Positions 25,143-33,999 of a stretch of 64,000 bases of DNA are shown here, piece after piece. Positions within the stretch are counted from its first letter, which is position 1. Each line of letters opens with the position of its first letter. The notes under the pieces were generated by a model. The model was not told the DNA's origin and did no database searches. It saw only the letters and a program-made list of their open reading frames with translations. The position numbers and the translations under genes are program-made. Source of the DNA: JAVBLP01 sp052034625 (GTDB lineage Bacteria > Elusimicrobiota > Endomicrobiia > Endomicrobiales > Endomicrobiaceae); assembly GCA_052034625.1 (NCBI GenBank), contig JBPOII010000006.1, forward strand, positions 62,001 through 126,000. Direction: 5' to 3'.

Positions 25143-26796
25143 ATTTTTCTTTTACCGCTTCAAAAACTTCCGCAACGGTTATATCTTTCATACATACTAC
25201 ATCTTTGCAATTTCTGTTACGGCAAGGCTGGCATGAAACCTGATGTTGTATAACTTTAGTATTTCCTCTGAAAGGACCTGTCCTTTTAGCATTTGTCGGT
25301 CCTAAAATCGCAACTGCCGGCGTATTTAATGCCGTAGCTATATGCATCGGGCCGGCTTCATTGGCAACAAAAGCCCTGCAAATTTTAAAGAAAGCACAAA
25401 GTTCTTTAAGCGTAAATTTTCCTGTCATATCAAAGATTTTCACTTCTGCATCGGCAATAATTTCTTCATTAAGACCTTTTTCACTGCTGCCGCCTTCTTT
25501 TCCGCCGACAAGAACGATATTTGCTCCCATTTCTTCTGTAAGCTTTTTTGCAAGCATTGAATACTTATAAGCAGACCATCTTCTTGATATCCACCCGCCG
25601 CCAGGATGCATCCCTATGATCTTATTTAGATCTACGCCTTCATTTTTCAATTTGCTTTTTACACTGTTAAAATTATCTTCTGAAATTGCTATAGGATATT
25701 CTATTTCATCGGCAGTTCCGAGATATTTTGCCGTAAGCATATGTCGTTCTATGCAATGACTATTGGGGTCGGTACACTTTATTTCTTTTGAGACCATCCA
25801 GGAAAGCTCTTGCATTCCGTTGGTAGACGATGAGGCTATTTTGTATTTTGCTTCGGCAAGATTTACAAGCATCGCAGATTTTGCAAGACCGTGCAGATCT
25901 ATACTCAGATCGAATCTTTCTTTTCTTAGCGTTTTCTTCAACTCTCTATAATATTTCAAGGAGCGTTTTCTTCTGTCCCATATAAAAATATTTTCAAGGC
26001 AGGGATTTCCTTCAAGTATTTCCGCGCAGCGTTCATCAACTATCCAACTTATTTTAGCATGCGGATACTTCTTTCTTAGAGCTGCAAGTACAGGCAATGA
26101 AAATACTATGTCGCCTATTCTGCTTGGTTGTACTATAAGAATTTTTGGGAAGGGATGAAGTTCAAGATATCTTTTAATGTCTTTTTTCCAGTAAACTTCA
26201 TCTGTAAATTCAAAAAGCTTATTGAGTTCATTTTCAACTTGAACTCTTTTTTCTTCAATATCATCATTCTCTTTTACATAAATTGGTTTACCGTAAATCT
26301 GCACCACCTTTGTAAATGGCAGAGGTATGCGCATTTTGTCCCATGATTTTAATTTTATTTTATATTTGGGAGCACTTGCTACAGGAATTACAGGCATACC
26401 TGTTTTTTGAGCAGCATAAATCACGCCTAACTTAAGTTTGTGATACGGTCCTCTTGGTCCATCTGCCGCAAAAGCAAGACTTTTTCCTTCTTTTGCAAGT
26501 CTGATTATTTCCAAAAGTGCCTTTCCTCCGCCTCTGCTTGAAGAACCGCGCACAGTCACATAACCAAAACTCTCAAGAACATGTGCCATCAGATCTCCGT
26601 CTTTTGAAAGACTGACCATAATGGCAGCACCGCTGTTTTGATTAAATAGAAACATTGAAAACTCAGTTCCATGCCAGAAAGGATATACGGCAGGTTCAGG
26701 ATAATATTGTGTTTCATTAAGCACTTTTTTTCTTAATGTTTTATCTATTATCCTTGATATAAATACGATGATCTTACCTAAAGTTTTTCTATTCAA
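25123..26796 (-). CDS. Fusion of DUF374 lysophospholipid-acyltransferase-like domain and GT9 heptosyltransferase
   Basis: 557 residues. The first 200 or so form a DUF374/LPLAT-like domain: FWHGTEFSMF, SLSKDGDLMAHVLESFGY, RGSSSRGGGKAL and the catalytic-region ADGPRGPYHKLKLG. From about 219 a complete GT9 heptosyltransferase follows (KILIVQPSRIGDIVFSLPVL, SIDLHGLAKSAML, NEAGPMHIATALNTPAVAILG) with a Cys-containing tail (CQPCRNRNCKDVVC). In other bacteria these are normally separate proteins, with the DUF374 gene often near kdtA. One continuous frame overlapping kdtA by 8 bp argues for a true fusion, joining acyl-transfer-like and heptosyl-transfer steps at the inner membrane. The acyl substrate is unknown. 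Confidence 0.9.
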   Translation of the reverse strand: MNRKTLGKIIVFISRIIDKTLRKKVLNETQYYPEPAVYPFWHGTEFSMFLFNQNSGAAIMVSLSKDGDLMAHVLESFGYVTVRGSSSRGGGKALLEIIRLAKEGKSLAFAADGPRGPYHKLKLGVIYAAQKTGMPVIPVASAPKYKIKLKSWDKMRIPLPFTKVVQIYGKPIYVKENDDIEEKRVQVENELNKLFEFTDEVYWKKDIKRYLELHPFPKILIVQPSRIGDIVFSLPVLAALRKKYPHAKISWIVDERCAEILEGNPCLENIFIWDRRKRSLKYYRELKKTLRKERFDLSIDLHGLAKSAMLVNLAEAKYKIASSSTNGMQELSWMVSKEIKCTDPNSHCIERHMLTAKYLGTADEIEYPIAISEDNFNSVKSKLKNEGVDLNKIIGMHPGGGWISRRWSAYKYSMLAKKLTEEMGANIVLVGGKEGGSSEKGLNEEIIADAEVKIFDMTGKFTLKELCAFFKICRAFVANEAGPMHIATALNTPAVAILGPTNAKRTGPFRGNTKVIQHQVSCQPCRNRNCKDVVCMKDITVAEVFEAVKEKYENTDN

Positions 26797-28051
26797 CTAT
26801 TTTCTCTTCGATCTTTTCTATTGTTATTTTCAAAGCACCTTTCTGCGATTCAACCGCTTTTAAAGCTTTTTCTCCTGTCTCTGAAAGAAGTTCTTTCTGT
26901 GACAATAACATATTCAATTTTGAAACTATATCATTTGCATCGGCAACAGTTATCCCGCCGCCATATTTTATAAGTGTTTCCGCTTCAGTTTGAAAATTCT
27001 CCATGTATTTTCCAAACAGTACTGTCTTTCCGTACGCAGCCGCTTCAATAGGGTTTTGACCGCCTTTAGGAACTATGGAACCGCCGATATAACAAATATC
27101 GGATATTGAATATATATTTTGAAGTTTTCCGAAAACATCTACTAGAATAAAAGGATTTCTAAATCCTTTACCGTTATCCGGCGCTGAAAATAAAGAGAAT
27201 TCTATCTTATTTGCACTAAGTATATCTTTAACTTTTTTTATACGGGAAAGATGTCTTGGGGCTAAAAAGAATATCATTTCAGGATATTTTTTACGAATTT
27301 GATTATAGACATCGGCAATTATCTGTTCTTCGCCTTCTCTTGTGCTTCCGGCAGTAAAAACTATTGTATTTTCATTAATAAAAAAACCTTCTTTTTTAAA
27401 TTTTGCAGAAAAATCCCTGTCATATTTTATATTGCCTGTAATATGAATTTCAGATTTTCCATCGGTCAGATAAGTAAATCTATCAGCATCATCTTTACTT
27501 CTTGCAAGCACAGTGTTTATAAAGCCCATAAAACTTTTCCAAAAAAACTTCATCATTTTATAAATTCTAAATGACTTTTTTGACATTCTTCCGTTTATAG
27601 TTATTACTTTTATTTTCTTTTTATTTGCAGCATAAAGCATTGAAGCCCAAATTTCCGTTTCAACCAAAATTATCATATCGGGCTTTATTATATTGATCGC
27701 TTTAAGCATAAGAGGGTATATATCCAAAGGAAGTAATGCCACAAAATCAGCTTTTCCGATTTTTTTGGCATATTCTCTGCCGGTCTTTGTAATGGCAGTA
27801 AGCACTAAAGTATATTTTTCTTTTAATGCGGAAAGAATAGGCTCAACAGCTCTTACCTCTCCAAGTGATGCACAATGAACCCAGATGACTTTTTTATCTC
27901 CCTTCACAAACTCAAAATTTGAAAAACGTTCAGGAAGTCTATAAAAGAATTCTTTTCTGTACTTTCCACTGAACAGCAGTATAAATAAAGATGCCGGGAT
28001 AATAAGTATTGTAAAAAATAGGTTATATATAAATAAAAATAACTTTGCCAT
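26789..28051 (-). CDS. waaA: 3-deoxy-D-manno-octulosonic acid transferase (Kdo transferase)
   Basis: 420 residues. It transfers Kdo from CMP-Kdo to lipid A precursor. An N-terminal membrane helix (LFLFIYNLFFTILIIPASLF) is followed by the family signature WVHCASLGEVRAVEPIL, ILVETEIWASML, AGSTREGEEQII, ICYIGGSIVPKGGQNPIEAA and YGKTVLFGKYMENF. The length is typical. It heads the LPS genes in the operon, 56 bp after the B12-activation-like gene. Confidence 0.95.
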   Translation of the reverse strand: MAKLFLFIYNLFFTILIIPASLFILLFSGKYRKEFFYRLPERFSNFEFVKGDKKVIWVHCASLGEVRAVEPILSALKEKYTLVLTAITKTGREYAKKIGKADFVALLPLDIYPLMLKAINIIKPDMIILVETEIWASMLYAANKKKIKVITINGRMSKKSFRIYKMMKFFWKSFMGFINTVLARSKDDADRFTYLTDGKSEIHITGNIKYDRDFSAKFKKEGFFINENTIVFTAGSTREGEEQIIADVYNQIRKKYPEMIFFLAPRHLSRIKKVKDILSANKIEFSLFSAPDNGKGFRNPFILVDVFGKLQNIYSISDICYIGGSIVPKGGQNPIEAAAYGKTVLFGKYMENFQTEAETLIKYGGGITVADANDIVSKLNMLLSQKELLSETGEKALKAVESQKGALKITIEKIEEKIVE

Positions 28052-28107
28052 AAGCTAATCTCTGATAAAATTGGTATGGAAAACCGCTAAAAAAATCGGT
28101 TATGCCG

Positions 28108-28683
28108 TTATTTTTTTGAAGTTTTCTTCTTTGAAGGTATCCAATAAAAAATACCGCAGGAAGAATATTGGGGAACAAGCTTACCGTCCTGAATAAAAAT
28201 ATCCACTTTATCGGCAGGGACGATTTTATACGCTTCTTCATACATTTCTGCGGGCAATTCAACACTTCTTGAAATATCGCAATTCTCATCACTTGCTTCA
28301 CTTGTAATAAGACGTTGAACAAAATTTTTTGACTGTTCAAGTGCATCTACTGCGATAGCTGAAACTATCTTTCCTGTATGCTCGCCATAGGCTTCTTTAT
28401 TCTCTTTATACTCTTCCTGCAGGTCAGGACCGATAGTTACAAAAAAAACACTTTGTGCGACCCATTTTGGCGGAGCGTCCTGCTCATATACAAAATCTGT
28501 CGTACCCTTGCCGAAAGTATCATAAACCACCGACGGAACAAGGAGTTTTGAGTAAAAATGACATCCTCTCTGCACAGCTTCTTCAAGTTCAACCGGCAGT
28601 TCCGTATTATTTGTAAGCTTTTTTATAACGCGGATAATCTCTCTTGTGCGTAAATTGACCTTAAAATTTCTGATTTTTCTCAT
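28108..28683 (-). CDS. Vitamin B12-dependent methionine synthase activation-domain-like protein
   Basis: 191 residues, not confidently recognised. VFFVTIGPDLQEEYKE, the helix AIAVDALEQSKNFV and the terminal VPQYSSCGIFYWIPSK resemble the pattern of the MetH reactivation domain (TIGxxLE..., A..LDA, P..SxSGiyfxhP). It has no Met-synthase catalytic or cobalamin-binding part. Stand-alone proteins of this type occur in bacteria, but their role is not settled. The start overlaps the secF stop (TAATG), so it is coupled to secDF. I regard the family assignment as plausible rather than proven. Confidence 0.5.
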   Translation of the reverse strand: MRKIRNFKVNLRTREIIRVIKKLTNNTELPVELEEAVQRGCHFYSKLLVPSVVYDTFGKGTTDFVYEQDAPPKWVAQSVFFVTIGPDLQEEYKENKEAYGEHTGKIVSAIAVDALEQSKNFVQRLITSEASDENCDISRSVELPAEMYEEAYKIVPADKVDIFIQDGKLVPQYSSCGIFYWIPSKKKTSKK

Positions 28684-29615
28684 TATTTCGGACGAACATA
28701 ACCCTGCTGTCTAGCAGCTTTTAAACGATTTTGTTTTCTTGTTTCCCATTCATAAACAAGCGGTGCACAAAGACATATAGTTGAATAAGCTCCAAGTGCT
28801 GTTCCTATGACCATAATATAAGCAAAAGTATGAATAACTTCGCCGCCGAGGAAGAAAAGTGAACAAGTTACTATAAATACGGTTATGGAAGTAACTAAAG
28901 TTCTCAAAAGAACGGCATTTATACTTTTATTTATTATCGTGCCAAAATCTTCTTTTGCTATAAGTTTGAGATTTTCTCTCATTCTGTCAAATAAAACTAT
29001 AGTATCATTAATGGAGTAACCGGCAACAGTAAGCAATGCGGCAATAACAGTAATATCTATCTCTTTGCCTACAAGAATAACAAAACCAAAAGTTAAAACA
29101 ACATCATGAATGATACCGATAACGGAAGCAACACCCCAAAGACTTGATTTAAATCTGAAAGCTACATATACGATCATACCCAAAAAAGCAAAAAGGAATG
29201 CATATAATGCTTGTTTTGAAAGGTATTCTCCTACAGAAGGACCGACGAATTCAACCCTTTCAACGGTAATTTGATTGCCTTCAAAAGCAGTCTGAAGAGT
29301 TTCCGTAACACTCTTTGTAAAAGCTTCCTGAGACTCTACGCCCTGTTTTGCTCTTATAATGACCATCCCTTCAGAACTCTGTAATTCAAAAGACGACAAA
29401 TCGCTTTTATCCAATACATCTCTTACATCCTGAAGGTCAACCTTTTGCTGAAATGAAAGCTGCATCATCATACCGCCGGTAAAATCGATACCGTAATTAG
29501 GTCCGCCTTTATAAATAAAAGCTCCTAGCAATGAGACTGTCAAAAGTATTGAAATAAGAAAAAACACATATCGCTTACTAATAAAATCTATATTAATTGA
29601 TTGAATAAGTTTCAC
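28683..29615 (-). CDS. secF: Protein translocase subunit SecF
   Basis: 310 residues. It works with SecD to use the proton motive force in late protein export. TM1 lies near residues 16-33, followed by the periplasmic P1 domain with GGPNYGIDFTGGMMMQL, and then five TMs including GYSINDTIVLFDRMREN. The length is normal. It lies 15 bp after secD. Confidence 0.97.
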   Translation of the reverse strand: MKLIQSINIDFISKRYVFFLISILLTVSLLGAFIYKGGPNYGIDFTGGMMMQLSFQQKVDLQDVRDVLDKSDLSSFELQSSEGMVIIRAKQGVESQEAFTKSVTETLQTAFEGNQITVERVEFVGPSVGEYLSKQALYAFLFAFLGMIVYVAFRFKSSLWGVASVIGIIHDVVLTFGFVILVGKEIDITVIAALLTVAGYSINDTIVLFDRMRENLKLIAKEDFGTIINKSINAVLLRTLVTSITVFIVTCSLFFLGGEVIHTFAYIMVIGTALGAYSTICLCAPLVYEWETRKQNRLKAARQQGYVRPK

Positions 29616-29630
29616 TGTATGCCCCCAAAC

Positions 29631-31058
29631 CTATATTTTAAATTTTAACAACAAATTTTCTCTAAATAAAAACTCATATATCATCTTTGTTACCGCAATC
29701 GCAGTAAACATACTTATTATAAGACCCATGGAAAGGGTTACAGCAAAACCTTTAATAGGACCCGTTCCAAATTGGAACAAGAACACAGCAGCTATTAATG
29801 AAGTAAAGTTTGCATCAAAAATAGTCCAGAAAACTTTCTGATAACCGGCATCAACCGCAACTCTTGCCGTTTTACCGGCTGAGAGTTCTTCTCTTATTCT
29901 TTCCAATATGAGCACATTGGCATCAACCGCCATTGCAAGAGTTAAAGCTATACCTGCAACACCGGGCAATGTAAGTGTAAATTGAAAATATGCCATAAAA
30001 GCCAAAAGGAATAAGAAATTAAGCAGAAGTGCTATATCAGCTATAAAACCTGAATAACCGTAGTAAACAAGCATAAACAAAAGAACGATTCCAACTCCGA
30101 CAAGTGCAGACATAAAACCTTTTCTGATAGAATCGTCTCCAAGTGAAGGTCCTACTGTTCTTTCTTCAATAACATTTACAGGAGCCGGTAAAGCACCTGC
30201 TCTTAAAACAGTAGCAAGCAGTCTTGCATCTTCCGGAGAAAAACTTCCTTCAATTATTGCTTTTCCGTCAGGAATTCTTGAACGGATAACAGGTGCAGAC
30301 TGAACAATATCGTCAAGAACTATAGCTAAATTCTTTTCTCTGTTTCTTTCGGTAATATCTGCAAATGCTCTGCCGCCTTCTTTATTAAACTCAATTGATA
30401 CTATAGGCTGCCCGAATTGTCCGCCAAATTCAACTTTTGCATTTGTAAGAGCGGCACCTGTGAGTAAAGCTTTATCTAAAACATAATATCTAGTGTCTTC
30501 TTTGCTTTCATATATTGAAGACCCTTCCGGTAAAAGTGCTGTTATTTCAGGATACGATGAAGCATTGACTCTATATTCTTCAGGGGTAAGTCCTTTATCT
30601 CTAAGTAAATCTAATGCATCATTTGCTTCTTTGCTTGTATTAACTATTCTAAACTCAAGCAAAGCAGTTTTACCTATAAGGTCTTTTGCTGCTTTAGGAT
30701 CTTTAATACCGGGAAGCTGTATAACTATCCATTTATCTCCCTGCTTAGCTATCATAGGCTCAGCAACTCCAAACTGGTCTATTCTGTTCCTGATGATCTC
30801 CGTTGCTCTGTCGACTGCATCTTTAATTTTTACTCCTTCTTCAAGCTTTGTAGAATCAACTTCAAGAAGAAGATGTGTTCCGCCTTTCAAATCAAGACCG
30901 AGTTTGAGAATTTTGCCTAAAATAGGATTTTTCTCTTTTTCCATTACAGCTCGTTTATCATCAGACATCCTCGACCACTGAACTGAAGGCCACAATGCAA
31001 CTACTGAAAAGACAAAAAGAACTGCCGTAATCCAAAACTTCCAATTAATCTTGCTCAT
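29631..31058 (-). CDS. secD: Protein translocase subunit SecD
   Basis: 475 residues. TM1 near residues 9-25, then ILKLGLDLKGGTHLLLEVD and a large periplasmic domain with FRIVNT and RAFADITERN. From about 315 there are five more TMs with LTLPGVAGIALTLAMAVDANVLILERIREEL. secD and secF are separate genes here, unlike the fused secDF of some lineages. The start is coupled to the preceding HD gene (TAATG) with an AAGGAAG SD. Confidence 0.97.
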   Translation of the reverse strand: MSKINWKFWITAVLFVFSVVALWPSVQWSRMSDDKRAVMEKEKNPILGKILKLGLDLKGGTHLLLEVDSTKLEEGVKIKDAVDRATEIIRNRIDQFGVAEPMIAKQGDKWIVIQLPGIKDPKAAKDLIGKTALLEFRIVNTSKEANDALDLLRDKGLTPEEYRVNASSYPEITALLPEGSSIYESKEDTRYYVLDKALLTGAALTNAKVEFGGQFGQPIVSIEFNKEGGRAFADITERNREKNLAIVLDDIVQSAPVIRSRIPDGKAIIEGSFSPEDARLLATVLRAGALPAPVNVIEERTVGPSLGDDSIRKGFMSALVGVGIVLLFMLVYYGYSGFIADIALLLNFLFLLAFMAYFQFTLTLPGVAGIALTLAMAVDANVLILERIREELSAGKTARVAVDAGYQKVFWTIFDANFTSLIAAVFLFQFGTGPIKGFAVTLSMGLIISMFTAIAVTKMIYEFLFRENLLLKFKI

Positions 31059-31744
31059 TAGAGTAACTTCCTTTCATTTATAATTAACTCAAAATTACAA
31101 TCTAAAAAACTTGCTGCTCTTCTACACATAAGCATTCTTGACATAAAAATCTCAAAGTATTCCATAACTTTTGATTTTTGCGTATCGATGGTAAGCTGTA
31201 AAGACATTGTTTTTTTATTTTTTAAAACTTTTAAAAATGATCTTTCTGCAGCATAATTTACCCTGTCATGTATATCTAAAGCTATGATATCAGGATTTCT
31301 AACCCTTGTTTTGTGAACATCCGACTTATCTGCTAAGATCAAAGCTGCCGCAATCGGATTGACCGGATCTCCTATTTCCTCCTCATGATTTCCTATTGCA
31401 GATATTATCAGAGCAATTTCATCAGGAGTCGCTCCCATATCTTTCAATATTCTCATAGCGATAAGCGCAGCAGATTGTCCATGCCCCTGCCTGTTTACTA
31501 CATTGCCTATATCGTGCAGATAACCTGCAATGCCTGCAAGTTCTTGAAATCGTTTTGGATAATCAAGATGCGCTAGAACATTTTCAGCTATTGATGCAAC
31601 AAGGCTTACGTGCCTTATACCATGTTCGGTATAACCTATTGTTCCAAGATAATCATTTGCAGATTCAATGAACTTGTTAACAATAGAATTGTTCTTAATA
31701 TCTTCAATAGTTATGTTTGAATAACTATATTTCTTTTCATTCAT
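31058..31744 (-). CDS. HD-domain phosphohydrolase-like protein (paralog 2)
   Basis: 228 residues. The HD pattern has a first His in EHGIRH, LHDIGNVVNRQGHGQS (the HD pair, about 94-109), HEEEIGDP, and the last Asp in ILADKSDVHKTRVR. The C-terminal part, with YFEIFMSRMLMCRRAA, is shared with the paralog at 33290-33949. HD proteins of this size hydrolyse phosphate esters of nucleotides or other metabolites; the substrate here is unknown. It is translationally coupled on both sides: TAATG with yajC upstream and TAATG with secD downstream. Confidence 0.85.
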   Translation of the reverse strand: MNEKKYSYSNITIEDIKNNSIVNKFIESANDYLGTIGYTEHGIRHVSLVASIAENVLAHLDYPKRFQELAGIAGYLHDIGNVVNRQGHGQSAALIAMRILKDMGATPDEIALIISAIGNHEEEIGDPVNPIAAALILADKSDVHKTRVRNPDIIALDIHDRVNYAAERSFLKVLKNKKTMSLQLTIDTQKSKVMEYFEIFMSRMLMCRRAASFLDCNFELIINERKLL

Positions 31745-32142
31745 TATCTTTTAATCACATCCGCTGTTTGGGATTTTTCAATCTCTTCCTGTTGTTTTGT
31801 TATAACTGCTGAAATCGACTGTTTAGAAATTTGTATATTAACATTTTCAGCTATCTTAATATCAACAGTATTACCTTCAACTTTAACAACAGTTCCGTAT
31901 ATGCCGCCTGCAGTGATCACTCTGTCATCTTTTTTAAGAGCATTAAGTACAGCTTGATGTTCTTTAGCTTTTTTCTGTTGCGGTCTTAACAAAAACAGAT
32001 AGAAAAAAACAAAAATAAAGATCAAAGGCATCAATCCGCCCAAACCAGAACCTGCCCCTCCTGCCGACTGGGCAAAAGAAACACTCGGTAAAAAGATTGA
32101 TACCGCAAGCAAAAGTGCGGAAAAGTTAAGGATTTTTTTCAT
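31744..32142 (-). CDS. yajC: Preprotein translocase subunit YajC
   Basis: 132 residues, a SecDF partner. The single TM (LMPLIFIFVFFYLFLLRPQQKK) followed by the conserved LRPQQKKAKEHQ and DDRVITAGGIYGTVVKVEGNTVDI is diagnostic. It has an extra N-terminal hydrophobic segment (MKKILNFSALLLAVSIFLPSVSFA) that reads as a signal peptide; many YajC lack one. It lies between tgt and the HD gene. Confidence 0.95.
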   Translation of the reverse strand: MKKILNFSALLLAVSIFLPSVSFAQSAGGAGSGLGGLMPLIFIFVFFYLFLLRPQQKKAKEHQAVLNALKKDDRVITAGGIYGTVVKVEGNTVDIKIAENVNIQISKQSISAVITKQQEEIEKSQTADVIKR

Positions 32143-32156
32143 TATTTCTCCAATAT

Positions 32157-33290
32157 TTAACGAGCCCTTGAATAGTATTTTTCAAAAAACTCTTTTTTTG
32201 TTTCAAGAAATGTATCACTTTCCAATGACTTTCTTATTTTTATCATTAAGTTTATCATAAAATAAATATTATGTAAAGATAAAAGACTGAGATACAGACT
32301 TTCCTGCGCCCTTACTAAATGGTTCAAATAAGCCTTCGTATATCCTTTGCAAGTCGGGCAATTACATTCAGGGTCTAAAGGTGAAAAATCTTCCCGGAAT
32401 TCCGCATTTCTTATATTAAGTTTGCCCATACTTGTAAAAACCTGTCCGTTGCGGCCGTTTCTAGTAGGAATAACACAGTCGAACATATCTATTCCGCGTT
32501 CTACACATTCCCATAAATCTTCCGGCATACCTACACCCATAAGATATCTTGCTTTATCCTCCGGAAGTAAAGGAACTGTGTTTTCAAGTACGGAATGCAT
32601 ATCTTCTTTCGGTTCACCAACGGATAAACCTCCTAAAGCATAACCGGTAAAACCGATTTTCAGCATTTCTTCAGCACTTATCTTTCTAAGATCATTATAA
32701 ACAGAACCTTGTATTATTCCAAAAAGAGCCTGTTTTTCACAAGCATTATCTTTATAAAACTCTTCTTTACACCTTTTTGCCCATCTTAAACTCAGTTCCA
32801 TTGAATTTTTAGCATATTCATAAGTTGTGGGATATGGCGTGCATTCATCAAAACACATAATAATATCCGCACCTATCTTTTTTTGTACATCTATTGATTT
32901 TTCAGGTGAAAAGAAATGTGTAGAGCCGTCTATATGTGATTGGAACTGTGCACCTTCCTCAGAGATTTTTCTAATTTCATTGAGACTAAATACCTGGAAA
33001 CCTCCTGAATCTGTAAGCATAGGACGATCCCAGGAATTAAATTTTTGAACACCGCCGGCTTTTTCTATAATATCAACTCCCGGACGAAGGTATAGATGAT
33101 AAGAATTTGCAAGTATGATCTGCGCTCCGGAATCTTTTAGATACTCTGTAGCCACACCTTTGACTGTAGCTTGAGTGCCGACGGGCATAAAAACAGGAGT
33201 ATCTATTATACCCCTTTTTGTATAAATTTTTCCGAGCCTTGCCTTACATTGGGAGGATTTTTTTAAAAGCTGGTAAGAGCCGTATTCCAT
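32157..33290 (-). CDS. tgt: Queuine tRNA-ribosyltransferase Tgt
   Basis: 377 residues. It exchanges G34 for preQ1 in tRNAs with GUN anticodons. TDSGGFQVFSL contains the active-site Asp region, SVGEPKEDM and YLMGVGMPEDL are typical, and FDCVIPTRNGRNG carries the nucleophile Asp. The zinc site is DPECNCPTCKGYTKAYLNHL plus a later His. It overlaps the HD gene start region (TAATG). With queA and queH nearby, most of the late queuosine pathway is clustered. Confidence 0.97.
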   Translation of the reverse strand: MEYGSYQLLKKSSQCKARLGKIYTKRGIIDTPVFMPVGTQATVKGVATEYLKDSGAQIILANSYHLYLRPGVDIIEKAGGVQKFNSWDRPMLTDSGGFQVFSLNEIRKISEEGAQFQSHIDGSTHFFSPEKSIDVQKKIGADIIMCFDECTPYPTTYEYAKNSMELSLRWAKRCKEEFYKDNACEKQALFGIIQGSVYNDLRKISAEEMLKIGFTGYALGGLSVGEPKEDMHSVLENTVPLLPEDKARYLMGVGMPEDLWECVERGIDMFDCVIPTRNGRNGQVFTSMGKLNIRNAEFREDFSPLDPECNCPTCKGYTKAYLNHLVRAQESLYLSLLSLHNIYFMINLMIKIRKSLESDTFLETKKEFFEKYYSRAR

Positions 33291-33949
33291 TATAGAAACT
33301 TATCCTTGTTTATGTATAACTCAAAATTACAGTTAAGAACACGGCTTGCCCTTTTGCAGAAATTTGTTCTTGTCAAAAAAATCTCAAAATAATCCATAAC
33401 CGAACATATAGATGTATCGATAGAAAGCCAGAGGGCTATATTTTTTTCTTCTTTGTTTACAACAACATCTACTTTCTGGCATGCAGCTACAACTTTTGAA
33501 TGTTTGTCATGGATTTTTTCTGCTCTAAGCCTTTCATTGCGGACATCAGTTTTGTCGCCAAGTACTAAAGCAGCTGCGATAGGAGATACTGGGTCCATAG
33601 TTTTATCTTCGTGACAGCCTATTGCACTTGCTATCAACAAAGCATCTTCATCATAATATTCCTGATCAAAAAAATTAAGGTACATCAGTGCACCGCTCTG
33701 GTCGTGGTCATCCTTGGAAATAATATTTCCTATATCATGAAGATAGGCAGCAATTTTAGCCAATTCCTGTTCTCTTTTGCTATAACCAAGATACTTTAAT
33801 ATCTGCTCGGCTATCTCAGCGGAATAGATTGCATGTGCCTGCCCGTGTTCTTTATATCCCACTTGGGCAAAAGCCATGTCTGCAAATTCAATATATGTTT
33901 GAATTTCCTTATTATTTTTGACAGATTCAAATGTAAGTTCTTTTTTCAT
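33290..33949 (-). CDS. HD-domain phosphohydrolase-like protein (paralog 1)
   Basis: 219 residues. Motifs run EHGQAHAIYSAEIAEQIL, YLHDIGNIISKDDHDQSGAL, CHEDKTMDPVSPIAAALVLG and DKTDVRNER, ending in DYFEIFLTRTNFCKRA. It aligns along its whole length with the 31058-31744 protein. A perfect TATAAT lies at 33959-33964, only 9 bp before the ATG, and no SD is visible, so an internal start with almost no leader is possible. The stop overlaps the tgt start. Substrate unknown. Confidence 0.85.
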   Translation of the reverse strand: MKKELTFESVKNNKEIQTYIEFADMAFAQVGYKEHGQAHAIYSAEIAEQILKYLGYSKREQELAKIAAYLHDIGNIISKDDHDQSGALMYLNFFDQEYYDEDALLIASAIGCHEDKTMDPVSPIAAALVLGDKTDVRNERLRAEKIHDKHSKVVAACQKVDVVVNKEEKNIALWLSIDTSICSVMDYFEIFLTRTNFCKRASRVLNCNFELYINKDKFL

Positions 33950-33999
33950 AGTTTCATCATTATACTAAATTTTATCTTTCTTCGTCTCGTTCAAAATTT

